From CBDHHC01 sp050633205 (GTDB taxonomy: Bacteria; Pseudomonadota; Alphaproteobacteria; Rhizobiales; CBDHHC01): DNA of 49,778 nt. Made by a program: the position numbers and the translations under genes. Location of the stretch: NCBI GenBank assembly GCA_050633205.1, contig JBOEGA010000070.1, positions 1 through 49,778 of the forward strand, written 5' to 3'. Below are positions 7,766 to 16,273 of the stretch, piece by piece; position 1 is the stretch's first letter; each line of letters begins with the position of its first letter. The notes below the pieces were generated by a model, which made no database searches, had not been told where the DNA came from, and worked only from the letters and a program-made list of their open reading frames with translations.

Positions 7766-9583
7766 ATGGCGATTTTTGATTATCGTGGTGAAGACGGCCG
7801 TGAAGTAATACAAGAGGCTTATCATTTATCAGCCTATACATCCGGAATCAGTGTTCTGGGCGATGTTCTGGGGTTTGTATTTAATGATCCAACGCCAGAG
7901 ATAAGCGACCTCCCTGAAGGCTGGCGCGAGGTTACTTTTGAAGAATTAGGCGTTGACACTTCTCACGAAAATACCGGATCACTTCTGAAAGTTGGAGAGG
8001 TTCCATTTTTTAAAGCAGAAGCTCTGCAGGATGGTGATGCAAAGGTTTTGGCCAAAGTTGATGAAAGTGGAAATATAATAAAACTTTCAATTAATTTTGG
8101 CGGGACTAACGGGCTGGGAGATATAACTGACTTTAACCAGCTTTCTGATCTGACATATGCTGACAGCTTTGAATATCTTTATGATGCTGTTAAGGATTTT
8201 GCAATTGGTAACGGCCTCACTGGTGAGAATGTGCTCTTTACCGGTTATAGTCTTGGCGGGGGCGCTGCAAATCTTGCATTTCTTAATCGTGAGAAATATT
8301 CAGATGGTTTCTTTGAAAATTCAGATTATATAGGCTTTGCCTCCCCGGTAATTATAAACGATAACAGCCAGAATTTATTCAATTTCGGCTGGGAAAATGA
8401 TGTTGTTTATCGCGCCGGTGGCAATGATACAGAAAACCCGCCAACACTTGAAGAAGTGCTTGCAAATGGCACATCAGATATTGAGTCAGCCAACTCCCTT
8501 GATAATATGGTGTTGTTTAACGATGCCTATGCAGGTGAAAATTTCCCGTTTGGAGATTTTAAAATTCTTAATATCGTTGGGTGGCTGGCACATCTTGATG
8601 GGGCTATAGCATCCAATCGCCTGTTTGATACTCTGGCTTCTTCAAATTTTTACGACTATATGGAACAGGACAGTACTATTATTGTTTCCAATCTGGACAG
8701 GCTTCGGTCTCTGGTCTGGGCAGAGCCGGTAGATAGAGTTACCGGCAATCATGTTGGAGAAGACAGTTTTGTATTGGGCAGCGCACATAATGACAAACTT
8801 GGTGACAGCACTGGCAGCGACTTCCTTGACGGCTTTAGCGGGAATGACAGATTCCGCCTGCATGAGGGGAATGATACTGTCCATGGTGGCGAAGGCACAG
8901 ATACAGTCGAACTGCAGGGAAACCTCAGTGATTATGAAATTATGCGTGTCACTGATAGCACGACTTTTTTCTACGACACAGAAGGACGTTATGGTCTGGA
9001 AGAACTGATAGATGTCGAAAAAGTAAACCTTGGTCTGGCACAAACCTATAATCTTGAAGATGATAAGGTAAAGTGGGGGTGGTTCAAGGCTGCTGACTAT
9101 GAAACGGTTACAGAAGGAACCAACAGTACTGACATACTGAATGGCACCGAAAATCGTGACCGTATATTTGGCCTTGATGGAGATGATACACTTACAGGCA
9201 ATGATGGCGATGATCTGCTGCATGGCGGAGATGGTGCTGATATATTGTCAGGTGGGCAGGGCAATGATCAACTGTTTGGCAGCGCCGGAAATGACTTGAT
9301 TTCGGGAGATGCAGGAAATGATATCCTGTCAGGTGGTCTTGGCACAGATACCTTCATATTCGACATTAACTGGGGAAACGACGTTATTACAGATTACAAT
9401 ATGGGTGAGCAGGGAGACGACCTGATTGCGTTTAATGCAGCCATATTTTCCGACTTCGGAGAGCTCAGCAATGCGGCCACACAATCTGGTGATGATATAT
9501 TTATCAGTTATGGTTCGGACACGCTTTTGATCCAGGATACATCAGTTGATGAATTAAATGCTGATGGATTTTTGTTTATCTGA
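7766..9583 (+). CDS. RTX lipase-like exoprotein, type I secreted
   Basis: This 605-residue protein looks like a family I.3 (polyurethanase-type) lipase. The nucleophile motif GYSLGGG places Ser at 162; D212 (WENDVVYRA) and H277 (WLAHLDGA) are candidates for the rest of the triad, and NFGGT (110-114) resembles the oxyanion-hole strand. Two calcium-binding RTX blocks follow, near residues 340-380 and 455-530, with nonapeptides such as GGDGADILS and GNDQLFGSA. The last 60 residues are free of Cys and end in a hydrophobic FLFI, typical of an uncleaved type I secretion signal. No N-terminal signal peptide is present. No ABC exporter, adaptor or TolC gene for it is seen nearby. AAGGGA precedes the ATG. 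Confidence 0.85.
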   Translation: MAIFDYRGEDGREVIQEAYHLSAYTSGISVLGDVLGFVFNDPTPEISDLPEGWREVTFEELGVDTSHENTGSLLKVGEVPFFKAEALQDGDAKVLAKVDESGNIIKLSINFGGTNGLGDITDFNQLSDLTYADSFEYLYDAVKDFAIGNGLTGENVLFTGYSLGGGAANLAFLNREKYSDGFFENSDYIGFASPVIINDNSQNLFNFGWENDVVYRAGGNDTENPPTLEEVLANGTSDIESANSLDNMVLFNDAYAGENFPFGDFKILNIVGWLAHLDGAIASNRLFDTLASSNFYDYMEQDSTIIVSNLDRLRSLVWAEPVDRVTGNHVGEDSFVLGSAHNDKLGDSTGSDFLDGFSGNDRFRLHEGNDTVHGGEGTDTVELQGNLSDYEIMRVTDSTTFFYDTEGRYGLEELIDVEKVNLGLAQTYNLEDDKVKWGWFKAADYETVTEGTNSTDILNGTENRDRIFGLDGDDTLTGNDGDDLLHGGDGADILSGGQGNDQLFGSAGNDLISGDAGNDILSGGLGTDTFIFDINWGNDVITDYNMGEQGDDLIAFNAAIFSDFGELSNAATQSGDDIFISYGSDTLLIQDTSVDELNADGFLFI

Positions 9584-9606
9584 CTATGCCATTCAATGAT
9601 TTCGGG

Positions 9607-9626
9607 GAGGGCAGAATGCTGCCCTC
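9607..9626 (+). terminator. Stem-loop after the lipase gene
   Basis: A perfect 8-bp GC-rich stem (GAGGGCAG / CTGCCCTC) with a 4-nt loop lies 24 nt after the lipase stop codon. The following sequence (TCAAACAGG) lacks a T-run, so it is a weak intrinsic terminator at best, or a stabilising 3' hairpin. On the minus strand there is also no T-run. Confidence 0.45.
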
Positions 9627-9673
9627 TCAAACAGGCAACAGATGTGAACCTTACTCGTTTTTTATCTCATCAG

Positions 9674-10921
9674 TTATTTTGATTTAGCCGGTAGCCAGAG
9701 CATTATTTCAAGCGCCATAGCAACACGAATACGGCAGTTTTCCAATGGTTTTGGCAGTAGCTCTTCTGCCCGCTCCAGGTGCCGAACGAGAGTATTTCGA
9801 TGAAGTCCAAGGCTTTGGGCTGACTTTCCTATGTTGCAACCGGAAGCCAGAAAAGTATGAATTGATTTCTGCAGAACAGGTTCTGCTGCCAGCAAACCTC
9901 CCAGTGTATCATGCAGGAAACGTCTGATGCGTGCATGATCCGGTATCATTAGCGCTACAACACGAACAGCATCATAATCAGCGACAGAGTCTTCAGATTC
10001 AGATCCTGCAAAAATTCTTTGAGTTGTTATCGCTTCCCAGTGGCTGCGCCTGAATCCATCCAGGCCATGCCCTGAGGTTCCCAATGCTATTCTAACGTTT
10101 TTTAAATCGGATACCTGTTTTTGTAAGGTCTCCAGATCCGGATTCCATTCTGGTATCCACACCCATCGTGTTGCACTATCTGCAACTATTGCAAGAGCAC
10201 GAGGTGAACCTGCGGACTGCAAAAGAAGTTCTACAGCATTGTCAAGATGTCTTGCATCGGGTATCGTTTCCTCGCCCCAGATGATGGCTGCCCGGTGTAA
10301 CTGGTCAAGGCGATATCCCAGCCGCTGGCTGGCATTTTGCAGACTGACAGGTGCATGCGTAAGGATTAGTTTAATGACCTCCCTGTAATCAGCCTGGCTG
10401 CCCTGAAGCAGTTCCTCACGCTCCTTAGCCATTTGACTGGCGAGTGTGTCGATAGAGGCATCAACAAAACTGGAGATAGATCGGGCAGAAGCCTGCAAGA
10501 GATCATGCAGATCTTCATGGTTATCGGTCAGTTCAAATATGATAGAAATCCATTTGCGCCATGCCCAGTTCTGCCCGGTACGATACACACTCAATGCGGA
10601 TTCTGTCGCGCCGCGCCGGACAAGGTCACGTGCAATATTCGGTAATTCAGGCCCGATATTAGGTTCAACAGGCTCCCCCGGAGCTTTAATATTTGCTGTT
10701 GCCCAATGCAGGACATTTAATCTGTTGTGCCGACGGGTTCTGGCGGTGAGAACAGGATCTCCCGATATATAACCTTTTTTCGAAAGTATGGCGTTATCCA
10801 TCTTTTCGAACCAGTCATCTGAGATATCCAGAACCTTCTCTGCCCCTCTCCTGAAGAGTTCACGAACGCCCGGAGATAATGGAGGCCATTGCTCTTTGGT
10901 TTCTTTAATTATGAAAGCCAT
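9674..10921 (-). CDS. PucR/CdaR-type helix-turn-helix regulator
   Basis: This is a 415-residue protein whose C-terminus (about 360-410) is the PucR-type HTH: ASGCNIGKSAQSLGLHRNTLVRHLERAEELL, in which the recognition helix is the HRNTLVRHLERAEEL segment. The N-terminal 350 residues are mostly helical and carry no PAS or purine-regulator domain that I recognise by eye. Family members regulate diverse catabolic genes, often their neighbours. Here the gene is convergent with the lipase and divergent from the PadR efflux operon, so neither is an obvious target. No good ribosome binding site precedes the ATG at 10921; the upstream sequence is very AT-rich. Confidence 0.72.
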   Translation of the reverse strand: MAFIIKETKEQWPPLSPGVRELFRRGAEKVLDISDDWFEKMDNAILSKKGYISGDPVLTARTRRHNRLNVLHWATANIKAPGEPVEPNIGPELPNIARDLVRRGATESALSVYRTGQNWAWRKWISIIFELTDNHEDLHDLLQASARSISSFVDASIDTLASQMAKEREELLQGSQADYREVIKLILTHAPVSLQNASQRLGYRLDQLHRAAIIWGEETIPDARHLDNAVELLLQSAGSPRALAIVADSATRWVWIPEWNPDLETLQKQVSDLKNVRIALGTSGHGLDGFRRSHWEAITTQRIFAGSESEDSVADYDAVRVVALMIPDHARIRRFLHDTLGGLLAAEPVLQKSIHTFLASGCNIGKSAQSLGLHRNTLVRHLERAEELLPKPLENCRIRVAMALEIMLWLPAKSK

Positions 10922-11233
10922 TATACTCTATAGTATATTTTGAATAAATTATTGTGCATTTTGCAATCTGTTCGTATTTTGTCAAATTGACAGATAGTAT
11001 ATAGAAAAATTTCTTTATAAAAATACTTGTTGTTGGGAAATAACCATTTAGTGAAACAGAATGTTTTTTGATATTAATATAATTTCTCTGACGTTCCATT
11101 GTGCCGTTATATAAACAGATGTTCAGCGAGATTGTTGTTAAATCAATACGAAACTGATGAGAGCACTACTGTTTTCTCCTGGCAAACCCTGAAGTGCACC
11201 TGTTTTGTAATAATATCAGCGCAGCATCCATAC
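10922..11233. other. AT-rich intergenic region between divergent regulator genes
   Basis: Part of the 383-bp gap between the leftward PucR-type gene and the rightward PadR gene. It is strongly AT-rich. Two short open frames (10905-11099 and 11143-11574, both minus) run through it. They have biased Ile/Lys/Tyr or Ser/Ile composition and no ribosome binding site, and the second overlaps the PadR gene on the other strand. I see no confident promoter on the minus strand. The right part of the gap is listed separately as the PadR promoter. Confidence 0.45.
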
Positions 11234-11278
11234 TTGACAATTGACAAAATCATATTACATTTTATCATATAATAAAAT
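11234..11278 (+). promoter_or_regulatory. Promoter and dyad operator of the PadR efflux operon
   Basis: Two copies of TTGACA (11234-11239 and 11241-11246) lie upstream of PadR. The second is 16 bp from TATCAT (11263-11268), a plausible -10. Over that -10 lies an inverted repeat, ATTTTAT-CATATA-ATAAAAT (11259-11278). A 7-bp half-site with a short AT-rich spacer is the size expected for a PadR dimer, and PadR genes are commonly self-repressing. The dyad is AT-rich and could be partly chance. Confidence 0.5.
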
Positions 11279-11304
11279 ATAGTATTATACAGAAATGAGC
11301 AAAT

Positions 11305-11880
11305 ATGGATACGAAAACTCTTTGCCTGGGTATTCTGACACTTGGGGATTCTACTGGATATGACATCAGAAAGAGCCTGGATGAGACTTTTTCTCATTTT
11401 ATGGAGATTTCTCCCAGTGGGGTTTATCCGGCGCTTAGAGATATGGAAGATCAGGGTTTTGTAACTTCTGAGAAGATTGCTCAGGATGATCGTCCGAATA
11501 AAATTATATACAGTATTACCAATAAAGGCAGAGACGCGTTTGTTGAAGGACTGGCCGCTTCGCCCGGTCGCCATAAAGTACGCTCAGAAATGCTGGCTCT
11601 AATCTACTTTGCCGAATATGCTCCGGAGCATCATCTGCTTCAGGTTCTGGAGGCCAGGAAAAAGCAGCTGGAAGAGTGGACTGCTCTTACAGATGACTGG
11701 TGCAACAGCGATGAAAGTATTCACGGTACTCTGGGACAGCATTTTATTAGCAAATATGCGCTGGCCATGATGTGTACCGAAATAAACTTTCTTGATAATG
11801 AACTTCCCAAACTCAAAAAGACATTAAAGCAGACACGGGACAACCTTTCTTCTGATACTGCTTCAGGCAAGGAAATATAA
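11305..11880 (+). CDS. PadR-family transcriptional repressor
   Basis: This 191-residue protein has the PadR winged helix at residues 1-75: CLGILTLGDSTGYDIRKSL, then PSGVYPALRDMEDQGFVTSE and the wing KIIYSITNKGRDAF. A C-terminal helical dimerisation region (about 90-175, Vir_Act_alpha_C-like) follows. PadR proteins usually repress a linked gene and release DNA on binding a small molecule. The adaptor gene begins 2 bp after its stop, so it is the first gene of a PadR - MFP - RND operon. A drug-responsive or phenolic-responsive repressor of this pump is the simplest role. Confidence 0.92.
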   Translation: MDTKTLCLGILTLGDSTGYDIRKSLDETFSHFMEISPSGVYPALRDMEDQGFVTSEKIAQDDRPNKIIYSITNKGRDAFVEGLAASPGRHKVRSEMLALIYFAEYAPEHHLLQVLEARKKQLEEWTALTDDWCNSDESIHGTLGQHFISKYALAMMCTEINFLDNELPKLKKTLKQTRDNLSSDTASGKEI

Positions 11881-11882
11881 AA

Positions 11883-12989
11883 ATGAAAAAGTCTTACATT
11901 GTTGCAGGAGGTCTGGCTGCCTGCCTGACAATCTGGATGGCCAGTGGTTATCTGTTTACCGATCAGAGCAAAAATTCAAAAGAGGTAAAACAGAAGCAGG
12001 AACCTGCACTTACTGCTGTAGAAGTTCAGCATATTAAAGCTGAATCTGTTGTCAAATATATATCCGCTTATGGAAGTCTGGAACCAAAGCGAAGGCTTGT
12101 CTTGCGCGCAGAAACAACAGGCAGAGTATCCGAAATTATTGCAGCCAAAGGCCACAAGGTTAAAGCTGGAGAAGTTATCCTGAAATTGGACAAAAAGGAT
12201 AGGGAAGCCAGGCTCAAGACGGCTGCTGCTCGTGTGGAAGAGAAAGAAGCAGCCTATAAAGCAGGACAGGCTCTTATTCAACGGGGGCATTCGACACTCA
12301 GGCGACAGGAAGAGCTGAACTCCCAGCTTCAATCTGCAAAAGCAGAAATGAAGAATATACAGATTGAAATTGATCAAACTGAAATCAGGGCTCCATTTGA
12401 TGCCATATTAAATGGCAGGAAAGTTGAAATAGGAGACTATGTTGCCATTAATGGAGAAGTTGCGACAATCGTGGATACTGATCCATTGCTGGTGAGAATT
12501 CAGGTTGGGCAACATGAAATTAGTCAGGTAAAAATAGGTGCCATAGCAGGCATTCAGACTTTAACAGGGAAAAATCTTACAGGAAAAATATCCTATATAT
12601 CTTCTGATGCAGAAGCGAATACCAGGACATTTCTTGTCGAGATTGAAGTGGCAAATGTTGATAATAAAATTCCCTCCGGTATCAGCGCTGAAGCTAAAAT
12701 TCATGTAGGTAAAGTGAATGCGCACGCGATATCACCAGCTTTACTCTCGCTGGATGATGAAGGTCAGATCGGTGTTAAGGTCGTTGAACAGAATGATATC
12801 GTTAAATTCTACCCAGTTAAAATTATAAAGGCTTCATTTAACGAGATCTGGATTTCAGGTCTTCCGGATGAGGTGAGAATTATAACTGTAGGGCACGGTT
12901 TTGTGCGTGTCGGCCAGAAGGTTCATGCTACCCCGAAAAAAACTAATAAACTTAATCTCGATCCAAAAGATGTTTCATCATTGGATTAA
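11883..12989 (+). CDS. RND efflux periplasmic adaptor (membrane fusion protein)
   Basis: This 368-residue protein starts with a membrane-anchoring or signal segment (about 5-27). It shows the HlyD/AcrA-type layout: a lipoyl half-motif (VLRAETTGRVSEIIAAKGHKVKAGEVILKLD), a shortened helical hairpin (about 105-155), the returning lipoyl half (DQTEIRAPFDAILNGRKVEIGDYV), then beta-barrel and membrane-proximal domains. The hairpin is short, so contact with an outer-membrane TolC partner would be shallow. No TolC gene is in the window. It lies 2 bp after PadR and 14 bp before the permease gene, so the three are co-transcribed. Confidence 0.92.
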   Translation: MKKSYIVAGGLAACLTIWMASGYLFTDQSKNSKEVKQKQEPALTAVEVQHIKAESVVKYISAYGSLEPKRRLVLRAETTGRVSEIIAAKGHKVKAGEVILKLDKKDREARLKTAAARVEEKEAAYKAGQALIQRGHSTLRRQEELNSQLQSAKAEMKNIQIEIDQTEIRAPFDAILNGRKVEIGDYVAINGEVATIVDTDPLLVRIQVGQHEISQVKIGAIAGIQTLTGKNLTGKISYISSDAEANTRTFLVEIEVANVDNKIPSGISAEAKIHVGKVNAHAISPALLSLDDEGQIGVKVVEQNDIVKFYPVKIIKASFNEIWISGLPDEVRIITVGHGFVRVGQKVHATPKKTNKLNLDPKDVSSLD

Positions 12990-13003
12990 GGGAAGCTATT
13001 GAT

Positions 13004-16000
13004 ATGTATGCTATTATTGATGCCGCGTTTGGCCGGACACGTACTGTTGTATTTATTTTCATCATGATTATTCTGATGGGAAGTGCGGCCTACCTTAATA
13101 TTCCAAAAGAGTCTGAACCTGATGTGCCAATTCCTACGGTTTATGTATCGATGAGCCATGAAGGAATTTCTCCGGAAGATGCAGAGAGACTGCTCTTGCG
13201 ACCTATGGAAAAAGAATTGCAATCTCTTGAAGGCCTGAAAGAAATGCGCTCGCTGGCTGGACAGGGGCATGCTTCTGTTACTCTGGAGTTTGATGCAGGT
13301 TTTAATGCAGACAAGGCACTCACCGATGTGCGGGAAAAAGTAGACCGTGCCAAAAGTGAGCTACCTTCTGATACGGATGAACCAAGGGTTACAGAAGTCA
13401 ATGTTGCATTATTCCCCATTCTTACGGTAGCGATATCCGGCTCTTTACCGGAGCGTCAGCTTGTATCTATTTCCAGGAAATTGAAAGATCAGATCGAAGC
13501 CCTTGAGGGTGTTCTTGAGGTTGACCTTGCAGGCAGCCGGGATGAAGTACTGGAAGTTATCGCTGATCCGGCTGTTCTTGAAACCTATAATATCAATTTT
13601 GGAGATCTTACATCCCTTATTCAACGTAATAACCGTCTGATAGCCGCAGGGGCACTGGATGCAGGCTCAGGGCATATTGTACTCAAAATTCCTGGAGTTA
13701 TCGAGAATATCGAAGATGTGATGTCACTCCCTCTCAAAACAGTTGGGGATACGGTTGTTACATTTGGTGATCTGGTTAAAATCAGAAGAACATTTAAGGA
13801 TGCAGATGGTTATGCGCGTTTTGATGGTAAACCTGGACTTGCTCTTGAAATCAAAAAGCGTCTAGGGGCGAATATAATCGAAACAGTTAATCAGGTACGA
13901 AAAATTGTTGAAGAGCAACAGAAGATATGGCCCGCATCTGTGAAAGTCAGCTATCTGCAGGATAAGTCGAAGCGTATTCAGACAATGCTTGGTGATCTGC
14001 AGAATAATGTTCTGGCTGCAATAGCTCTTGTGGTTATTGTTGTTATTGCGGCACTTGGATTGCGTCCAGGTATACTGGTTGGTCTGGCGATCCCAGGCTC
14101 GTTTCTGGCAGGTATTCTGGCTATTTCATACATGGGAATGACACTGAATATTGTGGTTTTGTTCAGCCTTATTCTCGTCGTGGGAATGCTGGTTGACGGG
14201 GCCGTTGTTACTGTAGAACTTGCAGACAGAAAGATGGCTGACGGATTAAATAGAAAAGAGGCTTACACATATGCTTCCAAACGGATGGCATGGCCGATAA
14301 TAGCGTCAACAGCGACTACGCTGGCAGTATTTATTCCATTGGTGAGCTGGCCCGGTGTTATCGGCGAATTTATGAAGTTTCTTCCAATCACTGTATTGCT
14401 TACGCTGGCCGCATCTCTGGCAATGGCACTTGTTTTTATTCCTGTTCTGGGTGGTTTTATCGGTAATAAAAAAGCCGGTGACGGTGCTGACCTGCAAGCT
14501 CTGCAGGCTGCAGAAAGTGGCGACCTTAACAGTATAAAAGGTATGACGGGTAGCTATCTGAAAACTCTTGGTGTCGTACTAAACTATCCTGCTACCACGT
14601 TAACAGTTTCAGTTTTGTTTCTAATAGGAATGATCGCAGCTTTTGTTGTATTTGGTAAAGGCGTTGAATTCTTTCCCAGTGTGGACCCGGACTTTGCTCA
14701 GGTTCAGGTACGGGCACGCGGAGATATGTCCGTTGTGGAACGTGACAAGCTGGTGTCTGCGGTTGAAAAACGCGTTCTTGATATGGATGAAGTCAAAACC
14801 GTGTATGCTCGAACTCTGGGCTTTCAGGCCAGTAAAGCTAATATGCCGGAGGATACAATCGGAGTGATCTTACTGGAATTTGTAGACTGGAAACTCAGGC
14901 GGACTACGGCTGAAATACTGGAAACTGTGCGACAACAGACTGCTGATATTCCAGGCATTATCGTTGATTTGCGTAAAGAGCAAAGTGGTCCTGCCTCTGG
15001 CAAGCCGATAAAGCTGGAGCTGACATCTATTGATCCATCGAAGATGAATGCTGCTGTAAAGCAGGTCAATGATATTATGAAGAAGATCGGCGGGTTTACA
15101 GATATTGAAGACAGCAGGCCGCTATCAGGTATCGAATGGCGCATTAAAGTAGACAGGCAGCAGGCAGCACGATACGGAGCGGATGTTGCCATTCTTGGTG
15201 AAACAGTAAAGATGATTACAACCGGAATTAAGCTGGCAGAGTACCGCCCTGATGATGCTGAAGAAGAGCTTGATATACTTCTCAGATTTCCTCTGAGTGA
15301 AAGAAATTTGGGTAAACTGTATGATTTAAGAGTGCCAACTGCGAAAGGGCAGATACCAATAAGAAATTTTGTCAAATTCTCACCAGCACCAAAAATTGGA
15401 ACGATAAGTCGTACAGATGCCCGCAGGGTTATTGTGATACAGGCAGATGCTGAGAAAGGTTTGTCTGTCGATAACCAGACAAAGAAGTTAAAAAAGGCAC
15501 TGGCGGAAGCCGAACTTGATCCATCTATATCAATCAGTTTTAAAGGGCAGGACAAGGACCAGAAGGAAGCAGCATCATTTCTGGCAAATGCCTTTATTCT
15601 GGCAATCTTTTTAATGGTCCTGATACTGGTTACCCAGTTTAACAGTATCTATCAGGCTATTCTGGTGCTTAGTGCGATAGTATTCTCCATTGCGGGCGTG
15701 TTGCTGGGGCTTCTTCTTACTTCACAGCCATTCGGTATTGTAATGTGCGGGATCGGTGTTATTGCTCTTGCCGGTATAGTTGTAAATAACAATATTGTTC
15801 TGATTGACACTTATAATGACCTGAAAAAACAGGGTATGGAGACGAGAGAAGCTATCCTTCGTACAGGAGCACAACGGCTAAGACCAGTCCTGCTTACAGC
15901 ATTTACAACTATTCTGGGTCTTATTCCTATGGTGTTTGCCATGAGTATAGATCTGGTTGGAAGGGAGATTTCATTTGGAGCCCCTTCCACACAGATGTGG

Positions 16001-16135
16001 ACGCAACTCTCCAGTTCTATTGCTGGTGGTCTCGCCTTTGCGACGCTTCTTACTCTGGTTTTAACACCATGTATGCTTGCTATGGGTGGCGATCTTACCG
16101 AGCGGATAAAAAGAGGATTTCGGCGGATTACCTGA
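13004..16135 (+). CDS. RND efflux permease (HAE-type)
   Basis: At 1043 residues this is a full-length proton-driven RND pump: a first membrane helix (about 10-28), a large periplasmic porter loop, six helices around 340-560, a second periplasmic loop and six C-terminal helices. In TM4 the sequence is GMLVDGAVVTVE (D398, G399); AcrB has two adjacent Asp here, so only one of the proton-relay acids is present. GAQRLRPVLLTAFTTILGLIPM marks the conserved TM11 region. The exported compound is unknown. The gene follows the adaptor gene with an AAGGGAAG ribosome binding site, and no outer-membrane component follows. Confidence 0.93.
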   Translation: MYAIIDAAFGRTRTVVFIFIMIILMGSAAYLNIPKESEPDVPIPTVYVSMSHEGISPEDAERLLLRPMEKELQSLEGLKEMRSLAGQGHASVTLEFDAGFNADKALTDVREKVDRAKSELPSDTDEPRVTEVNVALFPILTVAISGSLPERQLVSISRKLKDQIEALEGVLEVDLAGSRDEVLEVIADPAVLETYNINFGDLTSLIQRNNRLIAAGALDAGSGHIVLKIPGVIENIEDVMSLPLKTVGDTVVTFGDLVKIRRTFKDADGYARFDGKPGLALEIKKRLGANIIETVNQVRKIVEEQQKIWPASVKVSYLQDKSKRIQTMLGDLQNNVLAAIALVVIVVIAALGLRPGILVGLAIPGSFLAGILAISYMGMTLNIVVLFSLILVVGMLVDGAVVTVELADRKMADGLNRKEAYTYASKRMAWPIIASTATTLAVFIPLVSWPGVIGEFMKFLPITVLLTLAASLAMALVFIPVLGGFIGNKKAGDGADLQALQAAESGDLNSIKGMTGSYLKTLGVVLNYPATTLTVSVLFLIGMIAAFVVFGKGVEFFPSVDPDFAQVQVRARGDMSVVERDKLVSAVEKRVLDMDEVKTVYARTLGFQASKANMPEDTIGVILLEFVDWKLRRTTAEILETVRQQTADIPGIIVDLRKEQSGPASGKPIKLELTSIDPSKMNAAVKQVNDIMKKIGGFTDIEDSRPLSGIEWRIKVDRQQAARYGADVAILGETVKMITTGIKLAEYRPDDAEEELDILLRFPLSERNLGKLYDLRVPTAKGQIPIRNFVKFSPAPKIGTISRTDARRVIVIQADAEKGLSVDNQTKKLKKALAEAELDPSISISFKGQDKDQKEAASFLANAFILAIFLMVLILVTQFNSIYQAILVLSAIVFSIAGVLLGLLLTSQPFGIVMCGIGVIALAGIVVNNNIVLIDTYNDLKKQGMETREAILRTGAQRLRPVLLTAFTTILGLIPMVFAMSIDLVGREISFGAPSTQMWTQLSSSIAGGLAFATLLTLVLTPCMLAMGGDLTERIKRGFRRIT

Positions 16136-16220
16136 GTTTTTTACAATTCTATCAGTAAAGCGTATGGAAGCCGAATCATTTGTATGATCACAGGGGTTGG
16201 GTGCAAAAAATATCACCCAC

Positions 16221-16252
16221 AAAAAAGGGAGCCATACTTGCGTACAGCTCCC
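16221..16252 (-). terminator. Terminator of the acs operon
   Basis: On the minus strand GGGAGC (16252-16247), a 14-nt loop and GCTCCC (16232-16227) are followed by TTTTTT (16226-16221). It lies 22 nt past the acs stop codon and closes the whole binding-protein - transporter - acs transcription unit. A second short inverted repeat (TGGGTG/CACCCA, 16198-16219) lies just beyond and may serve as a back-up. Confidence 0.8.
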
Positions 16253-16273
16253 AGGACCAGGAAAGTTTAGTTG

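Noticed and set aside
10905..11099. A 64-codon minus-strand frame overlapping the PucR-type gene start
   Set aside because: Ile/Lys/Tyr-rich product of AT-rich intergenic DNA, without a ribosome binding site.
14824..15555. A 243-codon minus-strand frame inside the RND permease gene
   Set aside because: Ser-rich antisense shadow of a well-supported gene.
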